Shown one piece after another: positions 50,867 through 59,978 of a DNA stretch of 62,857 nucleotides. The stretch is from assembly GCF_018448785.1 (NCBI RefSeq), contig NZ_JAHCLU010000023.1, positions 1 through 62,857 on the forward strand, read 5' to 3'. The notes under the pieces were generated by a model that was not told where the DNA came from, did no database searches, and worked only from the letters and a program-made list of their open reading frames with translations. Each line of letters starts with the position of its first letter. The first letter of the stretch is position 1. The stretch comes from Halomonas jincaotanensis (GTDB taxonomy: Bacteria > Pseudomonadota > Gammaproteobacteria > Pseudomonadales > Halomonadaceae). The translations under genes were made by a program, and so were the position numbers.

Positions 50867-51517
50867 ACCACGTCAAGGCGCTGGTTTGAAATGATGGGCG
50901 TCAGGCCATTGGCCAGTCGGCCACCTTTGGTGCCGCGCCCATGGAGCTGCCGGAAGCCGTTTAACTCCCCGGGCTGCAGCTCGGGGAAGGCCTCTGTGTA
51001 GCTATACTCCTTCACTTGCCTGGATGGCCCGAGATGGTTCAGGCACACGAGCACCTGTTCGAAGGCGAAAAACCCGGAAATATTTATTTGAAAGCCGGTG
51101 GAGACCCGGGCGATTTCTGCTTGAAGCGTTTAGTCGCCCCAGGTACATACAGGGGCGTTGCAGCTATTTGAAGGTGATACCGAGGCGAAGAGATCGATGT
51201 CCTCGTCGCAATTACCCGGTGTCGGGTCCGGCGCCTTTTTTCGTCAGAATCGATATCTCCACCCCAATACCCATCGAAAGTCCTGTCATTCTTTTTACTT
51301 CCAAAGCCTGACGCTGAAGGGGCCGCAGATACCAGTTGAATGGCAAGCAAATCACATTATCAAAGCTTTGGTTAAACTACCGTAATGCGTAACGGTTTGT
51401 GAGTGCCATTACAAAGGGTCGGTCGGAACTTGAGCGGCATGAACTCACCTCTACTCACGACTCCAGCTTGAGGAGCTCCCACCTTTCGAAGCTCATTCGT
51501 TATGGCCGCTCGCTCGT
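50867..51517. other. Gene-poor stretch with unrecognised remnants
   Basis: About 650 bases. A minus-strand frame at 50854-51054 (MLVCLNHLGPSRQVKEYSYT...) and plus-strand pieces around 51030-51180 look protein-like in places (HEHLFEGEKPGN), but no complete gene, start or family can be assigned. The right half (51250-51500) is AT-richer. Probably the debris of inactivated insertion elements. Confidence 0.35.
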
Positions 51518-52075
51518 TCATTGCACGATCTGTTCGATCTTGCGCTCCATTCCTGGTGTTATCTCGGTGGAACGAGGGGGAAGTTCCGCCTCTCCCCGTT
51601 CTCCATTTTGTTCAATGTCATTCAGGAGCAGTTTCATTTCGGCTATTTCGCGGACCTGAGCCGCAATGATCTGATCCGCGAGCTGGCGAACGCGCGGATC
51701 GCTAATGCTTGCCTTTCGCGAGCTGTTTATGGCAATTGAGTGGTGGGGGATCATAGACTTCATAAAGTAGACATCCCCGATCACCAACTGGCTTCTATTC
51801 GCGAACAGAAAAATTACGCCGAAGAGAGAGGCCAAAACAAGAACCGCGATTTTGGTCCCCACCCCTTTGTACATCGACCACATGAAGGACAGCATTACGA
51901 TCGTCATGACGCACCCCATAACCAATGAGGCGATCACACGGTTTAAACTGAACATTGCGTGGTCGATTGAATAGACGAGCTGATACATTAAGAAAAACAT
52001 GATGAAAGTCGATGTCGCAATCATGGCCGCAAATCTGCCCCAGCCCATTCCCATCATCTGCTTTTGTTGGTCCAT
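51518..52075 (-). CDS. DUF305 membrane protein, copper-island type
   Basis: A 185-residue protein with three membrane helices (residues about 15-105) and a C-terminal DUF305 domain: [19 protein letters not shown], with the conserved H-H pair, and [22 protein letters not shown]305 proteins are widespread in copper and heavy-metal loci and may bind metal through the His/Met residues. AAGGAGGA precedes the ATG. It is the last plus-side member of a minus-strand group; an IS30 scrap lies just upstream. Confidence 0.85.
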   Translation of the reverse strand: MDQQKQMMGMGWGRFAAMIATSTFIMFFLMYQLVYSIDHAMFSLNRVIASLVMGCVMTIVMLSFMWSMYKGVGTKIAVLVLASLFGVIFLFANRSQLVIGDVYFMKSMIPHHSIAINSSRKASISDPRVRQLADQIIAAQVREIAEMKLLLNDIEQNGERGEAELPPRSTEITPGMERKIEQIVQ

Positions 52076-52106
52076 CCCTGGTCCTCCTTAGTGTGTAAAT
52101 ATTGAT

Positions 52107-52265
52107 TTAACGCGGAGCTTGATGTGCGTCGCTTGTGGCGTCAGCCTCCAAGCGTTCATTCAGCTTTTTCACCACCTTACACAACTTAGCATCGGTGACC
52201 TGTCGGAAGTCCATTCCCTTGGGTGAATACTGCCGTATCAGGCTATTGTTGTTCTCGTTATTCAT
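52107..52265 (-). mobile_element. IS30-family transposase, C-terminal fragment
   Basis: A 52-residue frame starts MNNENNNSLIRQYSPKGMDF and continues RQVTDAKLCKVVKKLNERL, the conserved C-terminal part of IS30 transposases (NTNGLIRQYFPKG type, with the final catalytic Glu region just before). The N-terminal three quarters are absent. It overlaps the end of the DUF2933 gene by 8 bases, so the element's insertion or deletion fixed that gene's 3' end. Confidence 0.75.
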
Positions 52266-52518
52266 CACGATCACGCTGATGATGCCCGATATGACGGTGC
52301 ATCATGAAGTGCATGCCGAGACAGAGTGCCAGGGGCAGCGCCAGCCAGACGCCGCTGGCCAGCGATTGCCCGCGCCACATGACCAGCAGCACGGCGCCTC
52401 CCATCAGCAGCACGCAGGCGGTCATCATCCATTTATGGAGCGCCCCGGTATGTGGTGACGGCTCGTTTTGCGATTCGGTCTCTCCTGAGGGGCGTTGGGT
52501 GGAATATGGCTGTGTCAT
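52258..52518 (-). CDS. DUF2933 small membrane protein
   Basis: An 86-residue protein with two membrane helices (KWMMTACVLLMGGAVLLVMW and WLALPLALCLGMHFMM) followed by a His-rich end (HRHIGHHQRD). The CxxMHxxMH pattern is the mark of DUF2933, found with copper exporters. Its ATG overlaps the stop of the copper ATPase gene (ATGA), so the two are co-translated and probably act together. A paralogue lies at 59570-59806. Confidence 0.8.
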   Translation of the reverse strand: MTQPYSTQRPSGETESQNEPSPHTGALHKWMMTACVLLMGGAVLLVMWRGQSLASGVWLALPLALCLGMHFMMHRHIGHHQRDRDE

Positions 52519-55070
52519 GAGCGGTCTCCTTTGGCTTGGGACTGGGCCGATTGGGCAGGAGTGGAGTGCTCTCGGTGGGGTTGCTCGCGGGCATAACGCC
52601 GCTTGAGCAGCAAGGAGTTGCCGATGACCGAGAGAGAGCTGGTGGTCATGGCGATGACGCCGATCATCGGGTGCAGCAGGCCGATGGCGGCGATGGGGAT
52701 GGCGGCCACGTTGTAGGCGCTGGCCCAGATCAGGTTCTGGACGATCTTGCCGAAGGTGGCGCGGGAGAGGTGCATGGCGTCCACCACGGCAGTGAGCTCG
52801 CCGCGTACCAGGGTCACGTCGGCGGCCTCGATGGCCACGTCGGCCCCGGCGCCGATGGCGATGCCCACGTTGGCCTGCTTCAGCGCCGCGGCGTCGTTGA
52901 TGCCGTCGCCGACCATGGCCACGTGGTGGCCGTGCTTTTCCTGCAGCGCGCGGATGGCATCGACCTTGCCTTCCGGCAGCACGCCGGCCTGTACCTCGTC
53001 GATGCCCACCTCGTCGGCCACGGCACGGGCGGCACGTTCGTTGTCGCCGGTGATCATCACCACATGCAGGCCCAGCTCATGCATGCCGCGGATGGCCTCG
53101 ATCGATTCCTGCTTGAGGGTGTCGGCCACGGCGACCAGGCCCAGCGCCTGGCCATCGGCGGCGACGATCACCACGGTGCGGCCCTTGCCCTCGAGTTCGC
53201 CCATGGCGTCATCCAGGGCCTCGAGGCCGGTTACGCCTTCCTCTTCGAGCAGGCGGCGATTGCCGATCAGCACGGTTTCATCGTCCACCTTGCCCGACAC
53301 ACCGCGCGCGCCGGTGGAGCGGAACTCGCTGACCTCACCGGGTTTCACGTCGCGCTCCCTGGCACCGTCGACGATAGCCCGGGCGATGGGGTGCTCCGAG
53401 GCGCTCTCCACGCTCGCCGCCAGGGTGAGCAGGCGCGTCTCCTCGACACCCTCGGCGGCGACGGCCTCGGTGAGTTTGGGCTCGCCACGGGTAATGGTTC
53501 CGGTCTTGTCGAGGACCATCACCTTGACGTCTTTGAAGGTCTGTATCGCCTCGCCGGAGCGGATCAGGATGCCGCGCTCGGCACCGATGCCGGAGCCGAC
53601 CATCAGCGCCGTGGGGGTAGCCAGGCCCAGGGCGCAGGGGCAGGCGATGACCAGTACCGCGATGGCGGCGAGGATCGCCAGTACCGGCGTGGCGGCCTCG
53701 GGGTTCACCCAGGGCAGGAAGGTGGCGCCCCAGTCGAGAATCGGCCGCAGGGTATCCGGAAACACCGCCCAGGCCACCAGGCTGGCCAGGGCAATGGCCA
53801 GCACCGCCGGCACGAAGCGGCCGGTCATGCGGTCGGCGAACTCCTGGATCGGCACTCGCGAACCCTGTGCCTGATCGATCAGCTTGACCACCTGTGACAG
53901 GAAGGTATCGCCGCCGACGCGAGTTGCCTTGACCCGCAAGCGCCCCTCCTTGTTGATGGTGGCACCGATCACGCTGTCGCCGCTGCTCTTGTAGACGGGT
54001 ATCGACTCGCCGGTGGCGATGGACTCGTCGAGATGGCTCTCGCCCTCGACTACCTCGCCGTCGGTGGGGATCTTGTCGCCGGGACGCACGATCATGATGT
54101 CGCCGGGCGCCAGTTCCTTCACCGGCACCTCGACCTCCTCGCCGTCGCGCTCCACGCGCGCCGTCTTGGCGCCCAGGGTCATCAGGCGGCGGATGGCCTG
54201 GGAGGCGCGCCCCTTGGCCAGTGCCTCCAGGTAACGCCCCAGCAGGTGGAAGGTCATGATGGTGGCGGCCATCTCGATGAACGAGGTCATGGGGTAGACG
54301 AAGCCGACCAGGCCGATCAGGTAGGGCGGCAGGCTGCCCATGGAGATCAGTACGTCCATGTTGAAGGTGCCGTTCTTCAGCGAGCGCCAGGTCGACTTGT
54401 GGGTGGCGATACCGCCGTAGAGAAACACCACCGGGAAGGCCAGCACGGCGATGATGGCGAGATACCCGGGGATTGGCTGCCAGAACATGTGCGGCATCAT
54501 CAGCAGCATGATCAGGGTAGTGGGGACCGCGGCGATGATCAGCCGCTTGCGGGCCTGGGAAAGATAGGCCTCTTCGATCTCGGCGTCGTTGTCGGCCTCC
54601 TCCGCCTCGTCGGCCTGCACGGCGGCCACATCGTAGCCGGCCCCTTCCACTGCGCTCTTGAGTGCGTCGCCGTCGGGGCCGTCAGCGGCGATGGTGACCG
54701 ACACCCGGTGGCTGGCGATATTGGTGTCGATCGATTCGACACCCTCGAGCCGCTCCAGGGTGCTGCGGATGATGCCGGCGCAGTGGTCCGAGCCCATGCC
54801 CGGCACCGTCAGCCGCACCTCACGCTTGTTGGAGCCGCCGCCGCTGACGGCGGCGACGTCATAGCCGGCACCCTCCACGGCGTCTTTCAGTGCCTTTCCA
54901 TCGGGCCCATCTTCGTCGATGGTCACGCTGACATGGTGGTTGGCGATATTGGTCTGGATCTCGCCGACGCCGTCGAGGCGTTCCAGCGTCTTGCGCACGA
55001 TGCCGGCACAGTGGTCACTGCCCATGCTGGGCACCGTCAGGGTGATCGAGTTGGGGGGCGAGTCGCTCAT
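52515..55070 (-). CDS. copA: Copper-translocating P-type ATPase (P1B-1) with two variant HMA domains
   Basis: An 851-residue exporter of Cu(I). Two N-terminal HMA domains (about 8-70 and 83-145) both read MGSDHC where GMxCxxC is normal: the first Cys is Ser at residues 18 and 94. The core is standard: TGES loop, CPCALGLATPTALMVGSG in the metal-binding helix, phosphorylation site DKTGTIT, SEHPIA, TGDN and GDGINDAAAL. YNVAAIPIAAIGLL and SSLSVIGNSLLLKRR in the last helices carry the remaining Cu ligands. The ATG at 55070 has AGGAG at eight bases; an earlier frame start is rejected. It is not the multicopper oxidase of the same name at 35362. Confidence 0.93.
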   Translation of the reverse strand: MSDSPPNSITLTVPSMGSDHCAGIVRKTLERLDGVGEIQTNIANHHVSVTIDEDGPDGKALKDAVEGAGYDVAAVSGGGSNKREVRLTVPGMGSDHCAGIIRSTLERLEGVESIDTNIASHRVSVTIAADGPDGDALKSAVEGAGYDVAAVQADEAEEADNDAEIEEAYLSQARKRLIIAAVPTTLIMLLMMPHMFWQPIPGYLAIIAVLAFPVVFLYGGIATHKSTWRSLKNGTFNMDVLISMGSLPPYLIGLVGFVYPMTSFIEMAATIMTFHLLGRYLEALAKGRASQAIRRLMTLGAKTARVERDGEEVEVPVKELAPGDIMIVRPGDKIPTDGEVVEGESHLDESIATGESIPVYKSSGDSVIGATINKEGRLRVKATRVGGDTFLSQVVKLIDQAQGSRVPIQEFADRMTGRFVPAVLAIALASLVAWAVFPDTLRPILDWGATFLPWVNPEAATPVLAILAAIAVLVIACPCALGLATPTALMVGSGIGAERGILIRSGEAIQTFKDVKVMVLDKTGTITRGEPKLTEAVAAEGVEETRLLTLAASVESASEHPIARAIVDGARERDVKPGEVSEFRSTGARGVSGKVDDETVLIGNRRLLEEEGVTGLEALDDAMGELEGKGRTVVIVAADGQALGLVAVADTLKQESIEAIRGMHELGLHVVMITGDNERAARAVADEVGIDEVQAGVLPEGKVDAIRALQEKHGHHVAMVGDGINDAAALKQANVGIAIGAGADVAIEAADVTLVRGELTAVVDAMHLSRATFGKIVQNLIWASAYNVAAIPIAAIGLLHPMIGVIAMTTSSLSVIGNSLLLKRRYAREQPHREHSTPAQSAQSQAKGDRS

Positions 55071-55147
55071 CGCTTGTCTCCTGCGGGCGTTGCCGAGTGG
55101 ACGGCCAACCATGGCCGAACTGTTGCCTGAGTCTGTGCCACCCCCGG

Positions 55148-55783
55148 TCAGTGATGGGCCTCGTGGTCCTCGGGGTCGACGTCACTCTCGGGGGTGGCCT
55201 GCTGAAGCTGTTGACGTTGTTCGTCGGTCATCAGGTCATGCATGGCGTTACGCATCCGCACCCTCTCGGCCATCATTTCGCCGTGCAGCTCGGCCAGATG
55301 GCCATGCAGGGTCTTGACCTCCTCTGGGTTGGGGCGCTCGCCCTGCATTTCCGCCATCAGGTCATCGCGCAGGTTCATCAGGCGTCCCATGCGCTCGAAT
55401 TGGGCGGGACGGTGCTCCTGCATCAGCTCGCGCATCTCGGTACGCTGCTCGGGCTCGAGCATCCCCTGCATCATGCCCATGCCGTTGCCTCCCATCATCG
55501 GGCAGGGCATCATTCCGCCACCCATCATGCCGGGACCCAAGGTGTCTTGGCCGCCGCCCATCATTCCACTCATCATGCCGGAGCCCATGCCTCCCTGGCT
55601 GCCGCCCATCATTCCACCTGTCATGTCGGGCCCGGCGCCACCTTGGCCGCTGTTGCCCCCCATCATGCCGTTTCCCTGGCCGGGTTGAGTGTCCGGCATG
55701 CCCTGTGCGAGGGCGACGCCGATACCGCTGACACCAACTGCCAGGGCCAGTCCGAGGGCGAGAGTATGCTTGCGAATCTCCAT
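55148..55783 (-). CDS. Spy/CpxP-like Met-rich periplasmic protein (second copy)
   Basis: A 211-residue exported protein and paralogue of 31948-32598. It has a signal peptide (ending ALAQG), a Met/Gly-rich segment (residues about 30-105, with MMGG and GMMSGMMGGGQ units) and a helical domain (LEPEQRTEMRELMQEHRPAQ, ending MTDEQRQQLQQ) with an acidic-His tail. The ATG at 55783 has AGGAG at seven bases; the ATG at 55789 is too close to it. It lies 77 bases upstream of the copper ATPase and probably shares its transcript. Confidence 0.8.
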   Translation of the reverse strand: MEIRKHTLALGLALAVGVSGIGVALAQGMPDTQPGQGNGMMGGNSGQGGAGPDMTGGMMGGSQGGMGSGMMSGMMGGGQDTLGPGMMGGGMMPCPMMGGNGMGMMQGMLEPEQRTEMRELMQEHRPAQFERMGRLMNLRDDLMAEMQGERPNPEEVKTLHGHLAELHGEMMAERVRMRNAMHDLMTDEQRQQLQQATPESDVDPEDHEAHH

Positions 55784-55906
55784 GATCATTCTCCTAGCGA
55801 GCTATTGGGCCCATTCAGGGCCTTTGCTTACATCCTTTCGGCTACGTGCTGCACGCAGGTCAATCCCGTGCAACGACGACTGGGTATGAGGCAAGTCACT
55901 CAGGGC

Positions 55907-56305
55907 TCAGGATCTGAACCGTTGTGTCAGCAGATAGACGGGAATCGGAGAAGGGTCGGGTAGCGCTTGCTGGACGCCGATGCTGGTGATTATCCAAGGA
56001 GCCGGGTCCATACCGCCCAGGGATTCGTGAACCGTAGCGAATTTGATGTCCTGCTGCGTCACGCGCGGCAGAGCAACGGCGAGATGACGCATGCCATGGC
56101 CGTGGTGGCAGCTGGGGGCATCTTGAGGGGCGTTGATGTGTTGCCCGGTCTCTACGCCGCCCTGAAGGATGGAGGTTACGTGGTGGGCGGAGGTCTGGGC
56201 CGCCATCATAAATAGACCCAGCAGCATCAGTGCGGCCATCTCGATACGCATCCACGGCAAGGCGTGGGCAAGGCTGAGACAGCGTTTCAGTGTGCTCTTG
56301 GCCAT
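55907..56305 (-). CDS. Hypothetical exported His-rich protein
   Basis: A 132-residue protein with a membrane or signal segment (residues 17-40, MEMAALMLLGLFMMAAQT-like) and scattered histidines (SAHHVTSIL, SCHHGHGMRH). It resembles the small exported proteins of copper loci (CopL/DUF2946-like) in size, position and composition, but no family signature is certain. Start codons at 56305 and 56344 are both open; 56305 gives a normal signal peptide. It heads the minus-strand ATPase group. Confidence 0.5.
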   Translation of the reverse strand: MAKSTLKRCLSLAHALPWMRIEMAALMLLGLFMMAAQTSAHHVTSILQGGVETGQHINAPQDAPSCHHGHGMRHLAVALPRVTQQDIKFATVHESLGGMDPAPWIITSIGVQQALPDPSPIPVYLLTQRFRS

Positions 56306-56554
56306 GGTGGCAGACAAATTGTTGTGGAGCGGCTCCTTTACCATAGTCTAGTGATGCTACCTCTCTATTGATCTGTATCAATCTTGAAGATCTCAGAAAA
56401 CTTGTGTGCATGAACCGGGTTGTCGGGCGCTCTAGCTACCATGAAATACTGTCTTTTCCCCTTCAATCCTGACGCAGTGCGTGCGTTGCCGTTGCTATCA
56501 TTCGAGGATGATTGTGAACAACGAAAGTGAAGATGGCCCCCTTTCAGTGCCTGG

Positions 56555-57013
56555 CTACATGTCACGGGCTCGGTTGGTCTGATGGGCCAGGCGCATCGCC
56601 TCGTGTTCCTCCAACTTCAAGAGCTCGCGAACCAGGTCGCGGGCATCAGGGATTTCGGCGCGTCCTTCCAGGTAGCGGTACAGCTCGATGACTTGGTCAT
56701 GCAGCGCAAAGATTTCCCCACAGATGTCGTCGAAACTCATCTCAGCATAGGGTGAGCGACACGCCTGGTGCGGGGCGATGGGGGCATGGGCCAAGTAATC
56801 GTATACCCAGGTATGCAGGGCCTTCGGGTCGGCCTGTTTCTCGAAGCCGGCGATGGTCTGTTCCAGGGTCGCCTCGTGATCCGCAAGGTACTCCAGCAGC
56901 CACTTGGCCCGGGCTTCCTCCTGCTGGGTGGCACAGTGTTTCAAACACTCTGCCAGATGGGCATGCGGCTGCCGGGTCCACTCGATCAGGTCGTGAAAGG
57001 TCTCGATCTTCAT
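56555..57013 (-). CDS. Helical hypothetical protein (ferritin/hemerythrin-like size)
   Basis: A 152-residue, almost entirely helical protein with His and Glu residues spaced along the helices (HDLIEW, HAHLAECLKHC, ADHEATLEQTIAGFEKQ, LHDQVIELYRYLEG, LEEHEAMRLAHQT). A four-helix metal-binding bundle is possible but not shown. AAGGAG precedes the ATG. It follows the DUF3141 gene by 60 bases in the same direction and is probably its partner. Confidence 0.65.
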   Translation of the reverse strand: MKIETFHDLIEWTRQPHAHLAECLKHCATQQEEARAKWLLEYLADHEATLEQTIAGFEKQADPKALHTWVYDYLAHAPIAPHQACRSPYAEMSFDDICGEIFALHDQVIELYRYLEGRAEIPDARDLVRELLKLEEHEAMRLAHQTNRARDM

Positions 57014-57073
57014 CCGATGTTCTCCTTTGATGGGCTACTTGCTCTGCAGGATTTGCTGTGAACCGGCTCGGCC

Positions 57074-58852
57074 TCAGCTCTGCCTCTTGTCCTCACTCGG
57101 CAGCCCCCAGCCGTAGAGGCTGCGAAACCCTATCTCGTACAGGCTGTCGCGCATGGTGCCGGCAAGGCTCAGTGTCGAGGCAACCGACTCGCTCACGAGG
57201 GACTCCCACTGCCGAAAGGGATTGTCGTCGTCGAGCGGCTCCCGGGCGGGTTCTGTCACGTCCGCCAGCCACTTCACGCCGGTCATCCAGGGGGCGAAGC
57301 GTTCCGAGAACATCAGCCGGCTGGTACGTGCTGGATGCAGCTGGCGAAGCGTCTCCGCCAGCCAGGGATTGACGGCCAGGCGAACCCAGGGACCGATGAA
57401 GGTCTCGTAGAGGGCCACGTTGTGCTCGGAGAGGGCGCGCACCCGGTTGAATGCCGGGGCCTGGTCGGGATACTCCAGGTCCTCCACGCGGCGCTCCTCG
57501 AAGCGCACCCGGAACTGGGGCTTGTGGCAGTAGGGGTCGCCGGTGGGGTTGTCGATGCGCATCTCGTAGAGGCCGGGCGCCAGGTCGTTCAGTTCGCCGA
57601 CGCTCTCGAGGATCGCCCGGTGCTCGAGGCGCGCGACCCTGGAGGACACGAAGATGCCCAGATGGCCCACATGGGGATTGAGCAGGTAGACGATGCGCTG
57701 GTCGGCGGCCTTGAGCGCCTCCGTACTCGGGTAGACCGCGGGGATCCAGTCGAGCGCCTGATGGGGCGGGGTGATGTTGTCGCCGCTGGAGGCGAAGATC
57801 ACCAGTGGATTGCGGATACGCCGGAGATCGACGGTGCAGCCCGGACAGACCTGCAACTCTCCGCGTTCGAGCTGGTTGCCGACGAAGAGGTTCTCGACGA
57901 TGGCGGTGATCTCTTCCTTGCTCAGTGCGTAGAAGCCCGTCCACCAGCGCTCGAAGTCGAGGAAGCGTTCGCGCTGGCTGTCGATGTCGGCGAACAGCTG
58001 ATAGTCCTTCTGCCACAGGGTATTGGCCGGCTTCAGCGATTCGAAGTTGGCGGCCAGGTGGGCCCCATCGAAGCGGCCATCGCCTAGGTCCGCCAACAGG
58101 TGCGTCACCCAGGCGCCGCCCAGCAGTCCGCCGGCCAGTCGCATGGGATTAACGCCGGATTCACCCGACCAGTAGGAGAGCGGCGAGCCGTTGAGCACCC
58201 CCGGCCCCACCAGGCCCTCGCAGTCGGCGGAGAGCAGCGCGATGGCCCAGCCCGCCTGACAGTTGCCGTAGAGCACCGGCGGCTGGCCGGGGTGACGCTC
58301 GGCCACCGTCTCGACGAAGCGGCGCAGGAGGTGCAGCACGTCGCTCAAGGTCTGGCCAGGCAAGGGTTCGGGGAAGAAGATCACGAAGTAGACCGGGTGG
58401 CCCTCGTGGAGGGCCATGCCCACCTCGGAGTCGCGCTTGAAGCCGCCGATGCCCGGGCCGTGGCCGGCGCGCGGATCGACGATAACCACCGGCGGCTTGC
58501 TGGCGTCGAGGCAGCCCTCCAGGCAGTCATCGCCCACCCGCGTGATCCTCAGTAGGGCATAGTTGGCGGGGCGCGCCAACCGGCGACCATCGAGGATCGT
58601 CTCGTAGTCGAAGTCGAGCACCGGTGGTTTGCCGGCCCGTTCGTGCTCAAGCATGTTGTTGGCGCGCTCACGCAGGGTGTCCAGGTACCGCACGCTGCGT
58701 TGGCAAAGATCTAACTGATAGGCGGCCAACTCGAATGGCCATGATGCCGGGAGCGGAGAAGCGAGCTGCCCCGCTTCCAGTGACTCATTTGGAGCCGCTC
58801 TGCCTGCTGGCCCGTATGCGGCGCGGTGGGTGCGAAGAGCCTCTGTCGGCAT
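57074..58852 (-). CDS. DUF3141 protein, PHA-synthase-like alpha/beta hydrolase
   Basis: A 592-residue protein related to class III polyhydroxyalkanoate synthases. It has the lipase-like box YGNCQAGWA with a Cys nucleophile, a strand-Asp region (VIFASSGDNITPP) and a His in LNPHVGHLGIF, giving a Cys-Asp-His triad. The family is annotated only as DUF3141 and is often found with transport or stress genes; polymer synthesis is not established. It lies 61 bases upstream of the helical protein gene and downstream of the methyltransferase, in one direction. Confidence 0.82.
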   Translation of the reverse strand: MPTEALRTHRAAYGPAGRAAPNESLEAGQLASPLPASWPFELAAYQLDLCQRSVRYLDTLRERANNMLEHERAGKPPVLDFDYETILDGRRLARPANYALLRITRVGDDCLEGCLDASKPPVVIVDPRAGHGPGIGGFKRDSEVGMALHEGHPVYFVIFFPEPLPGQTLSDVLHLLRRFVETVAERHPGQPPVLYGNCQAGWAIALLSADCEGLVGPGVLNGSPLSYWSGESGVNPMRLAGGLLGGAWVTHLLADLGDGRFDGAHLAANFESLKPANTLWQKDYQLFADIDSQRERFLDFERWWTGFYALSKEEITAIVENLFVGNQLERGELQVCPGCTVDLRRIRNPLVIFASSGDNITPPHQALDWIPAVYPSTEALKAADQRIVYLLNPHVGHLGIFVSSRVARLEHRAILESVGELNDLAPGLYEMRIDNPTGDPYCHKPQFRVRFEERRVEDLEYPDQAPAFNRVRALSEHNVALYETFIGPWVRLAVNPWLAETLRQLHPARTSRLMFSERFAPWMTGVKWLADVTEPAREPLDDDNPFRQWESLVSESVASTLSLAGTMRDSLYEIGFRSLYGWGLPSEDKRQS

Positions 58853-58917
58853 GTTCCACTCTCTCCTTGGCTAACGATGGCCGGGCCAAAGATGGCCCAT
58901 GCAACACAACAGAGGCG

Positions 58918-59577
58918 TCACATGGATCGGCCATGGGAATCCGCGGCTCGCAGGCGTGGAATGAAGCGTGGCGTGCTGGCCGCATACGTTTGCCAGGCCG
59001 CACCGAACCGGTGTGCCACCTCGCGCTCTTCGTGAATCGCCAGGCGCGAGTACATCCACACCAATACCGGAAACATGGCCAGGGTCAGCAGGGTGGGCCA
59101 CTGCAGCAGGAAACCGGCCATCACCAACACGAAGCCGGCGTACTGGGGATGCCGAACATGGGCGTAGAGCCCGGTGGTTGCCAGCTCTCCTCGCCGCTGG
59201 GCGGCATAGAGGGAACGCCAGCCGGCGGCGATGAGCCAGAAACCCGCGGCGATGAACACCATGCTCAGCAGATGGAACGGCCCGAAGTGCGGGTTGGCTT
59301 GCCAGCCGAACAGCATCTCCAGCAGGTGCCTCGCATCGTGGCTGAACCAGTCCACCTCCGGGTAGCGTGACTGCAACCAGCCGGAGAGGAAGTACAGGGT
59401 CAGCGGGAAGCCGTACATCTCCGTGAACAGCGCCACCAGGAAGGCGCTGAAGGCCCCGAGCGAGCGCCAGTCACGGCGCGTCTGCGGCTTGAAGAAGCTG
59501 AACGCGAAGAAGATGAAGATCGCCGAGTTGAGAATGACCAGGCCCCACAAGCCATAGGCGGGTACGTCGTCACTCAT
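58918..59577 (-). CDS. Membrane methyltransferase-family protein (isoprenylcysteine/PEMT-like)
   Basis: A 219-residue membrane protein with about five helices. The C-terminal motif GLYAHVRHPQYAGFVLVMAGF and the later EEREVAHRFGAAWQTYAAST are typical of the S-adenosylmethionine-dependent isoprenylcysteine carboxyl methyltransferase/phospholipid methyltransferase family. In metal islands, such proteins follow DUF2933 proteins; their substrate is unknown. GGGGAGG precedes the ATG at 59577, which lies inside the end of the DUF2933 gene (8-base overlap). Confidence 0.82.
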   Translation of the reverse strand: MSDDVPAYGLWGLVILNSAIFIFFAFSFFKPQTRRDWRSLGAFSAFLVALFTEMYGFPLTLYFLSGWLQSRYPEVDWFSHDARHLLEMLFGWQANPHFGPFHLLSMVFIAAGFWLIAAGWRSLYAAQRRGELATTGLYAHVRHPQYAGFVLVMAGFLLQWPTLLTLAMFPVLVWMYSRLAIHEEREVAHRFGAAWQTYAASTPRFIPRLRAADSHGRSM

Positions 59578-59806
59578 CGCGTCCTCCCCTATGGTCGTCA
59601 TTACCTCCGTGACCACCATGCCCGCCGTGCATGAACACATGCATCAGCGGACAGGCGAGCAGGATCAGCCAAGGCAGGGCACCGAGCATATGCACCTTGT
59701 GCTCCTCCCAGAGCAGGAAGCCCATTACCCCCAAGGCAAGTGCCACCATGAGCCAGAAAGTGCCCTTGCTGGGCCCTCTGTCCAACCACCCCCTTTCGTC
59801 ATTCAT
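59570..59806 (-). CDS. DUF2933 small membrane protein (second copy)
   Basis: A 78-residue protein with two helices (TFWLMVALALGVMGFLLW and LGALPWLILLACPLMHVFM) and the end MHGGHGGHGGNDDHRGG. The CPLMHxFMHGGHGGH pattern is characteristic of DUF2933. It overlaps the methyltransferase gene by 8 bases and is the first gene of that operon; a CopR-like box lies about 175 bases upstream. Confidence 0.82.
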   Translation of the reverse strand: MNDERGWLDRGPSKGTFWLMVALALGVMGFLLWEEHKVHMLGALPWLILLACPLMHVFMHGGHGGHGGNDDHRGGRDE

Positions 59807-59808
59807 GA

Positions 59809-59871
59809 TCAGTTCTCCCCCCGGCGCAGGCGCAATGAATTCATCAACACCGACTGCGAGGCTGCGCTCAT
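59809..59871 (-). pseudogene. Possible P-type ATPase C-terminal remnant
   Basis: A 20-residue frame reads MSAASQSVLMNSLRLRRGEN and ends at 59809. The pattern resembles the last helix of copper P-type ATPases (MSxSSVSVxxNSLRLRR). No more of the ATPase is visible upstream, where the sequence turns AT-rich. If real, an ATPase gene once preceded the DUF2933 gene, as it still does at 52258-55070. The other parts of the gap 59807-60216 hold only a candidate regulator site. Confidence 0.35.
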
Positions 59872-59978
59872 CAATGGATAGATATAACTGCTAAGGTTCA
59901 TGAAGTGCCGTTGATTGATGCATGAAATCGTACTTACGCTTTTTAGGCCCTTACCTACCTTAAACATAGGCGTAAAAG

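Noticed and set aside
52536..53897. A 453-codon plus-strand frame opposite the copper ATPase, and a similar one at 54033-55130
   Set aside because: Gly/His/Asp-rich shadows of the ATPase codons; the minus-strand protein has every ATPase motif.
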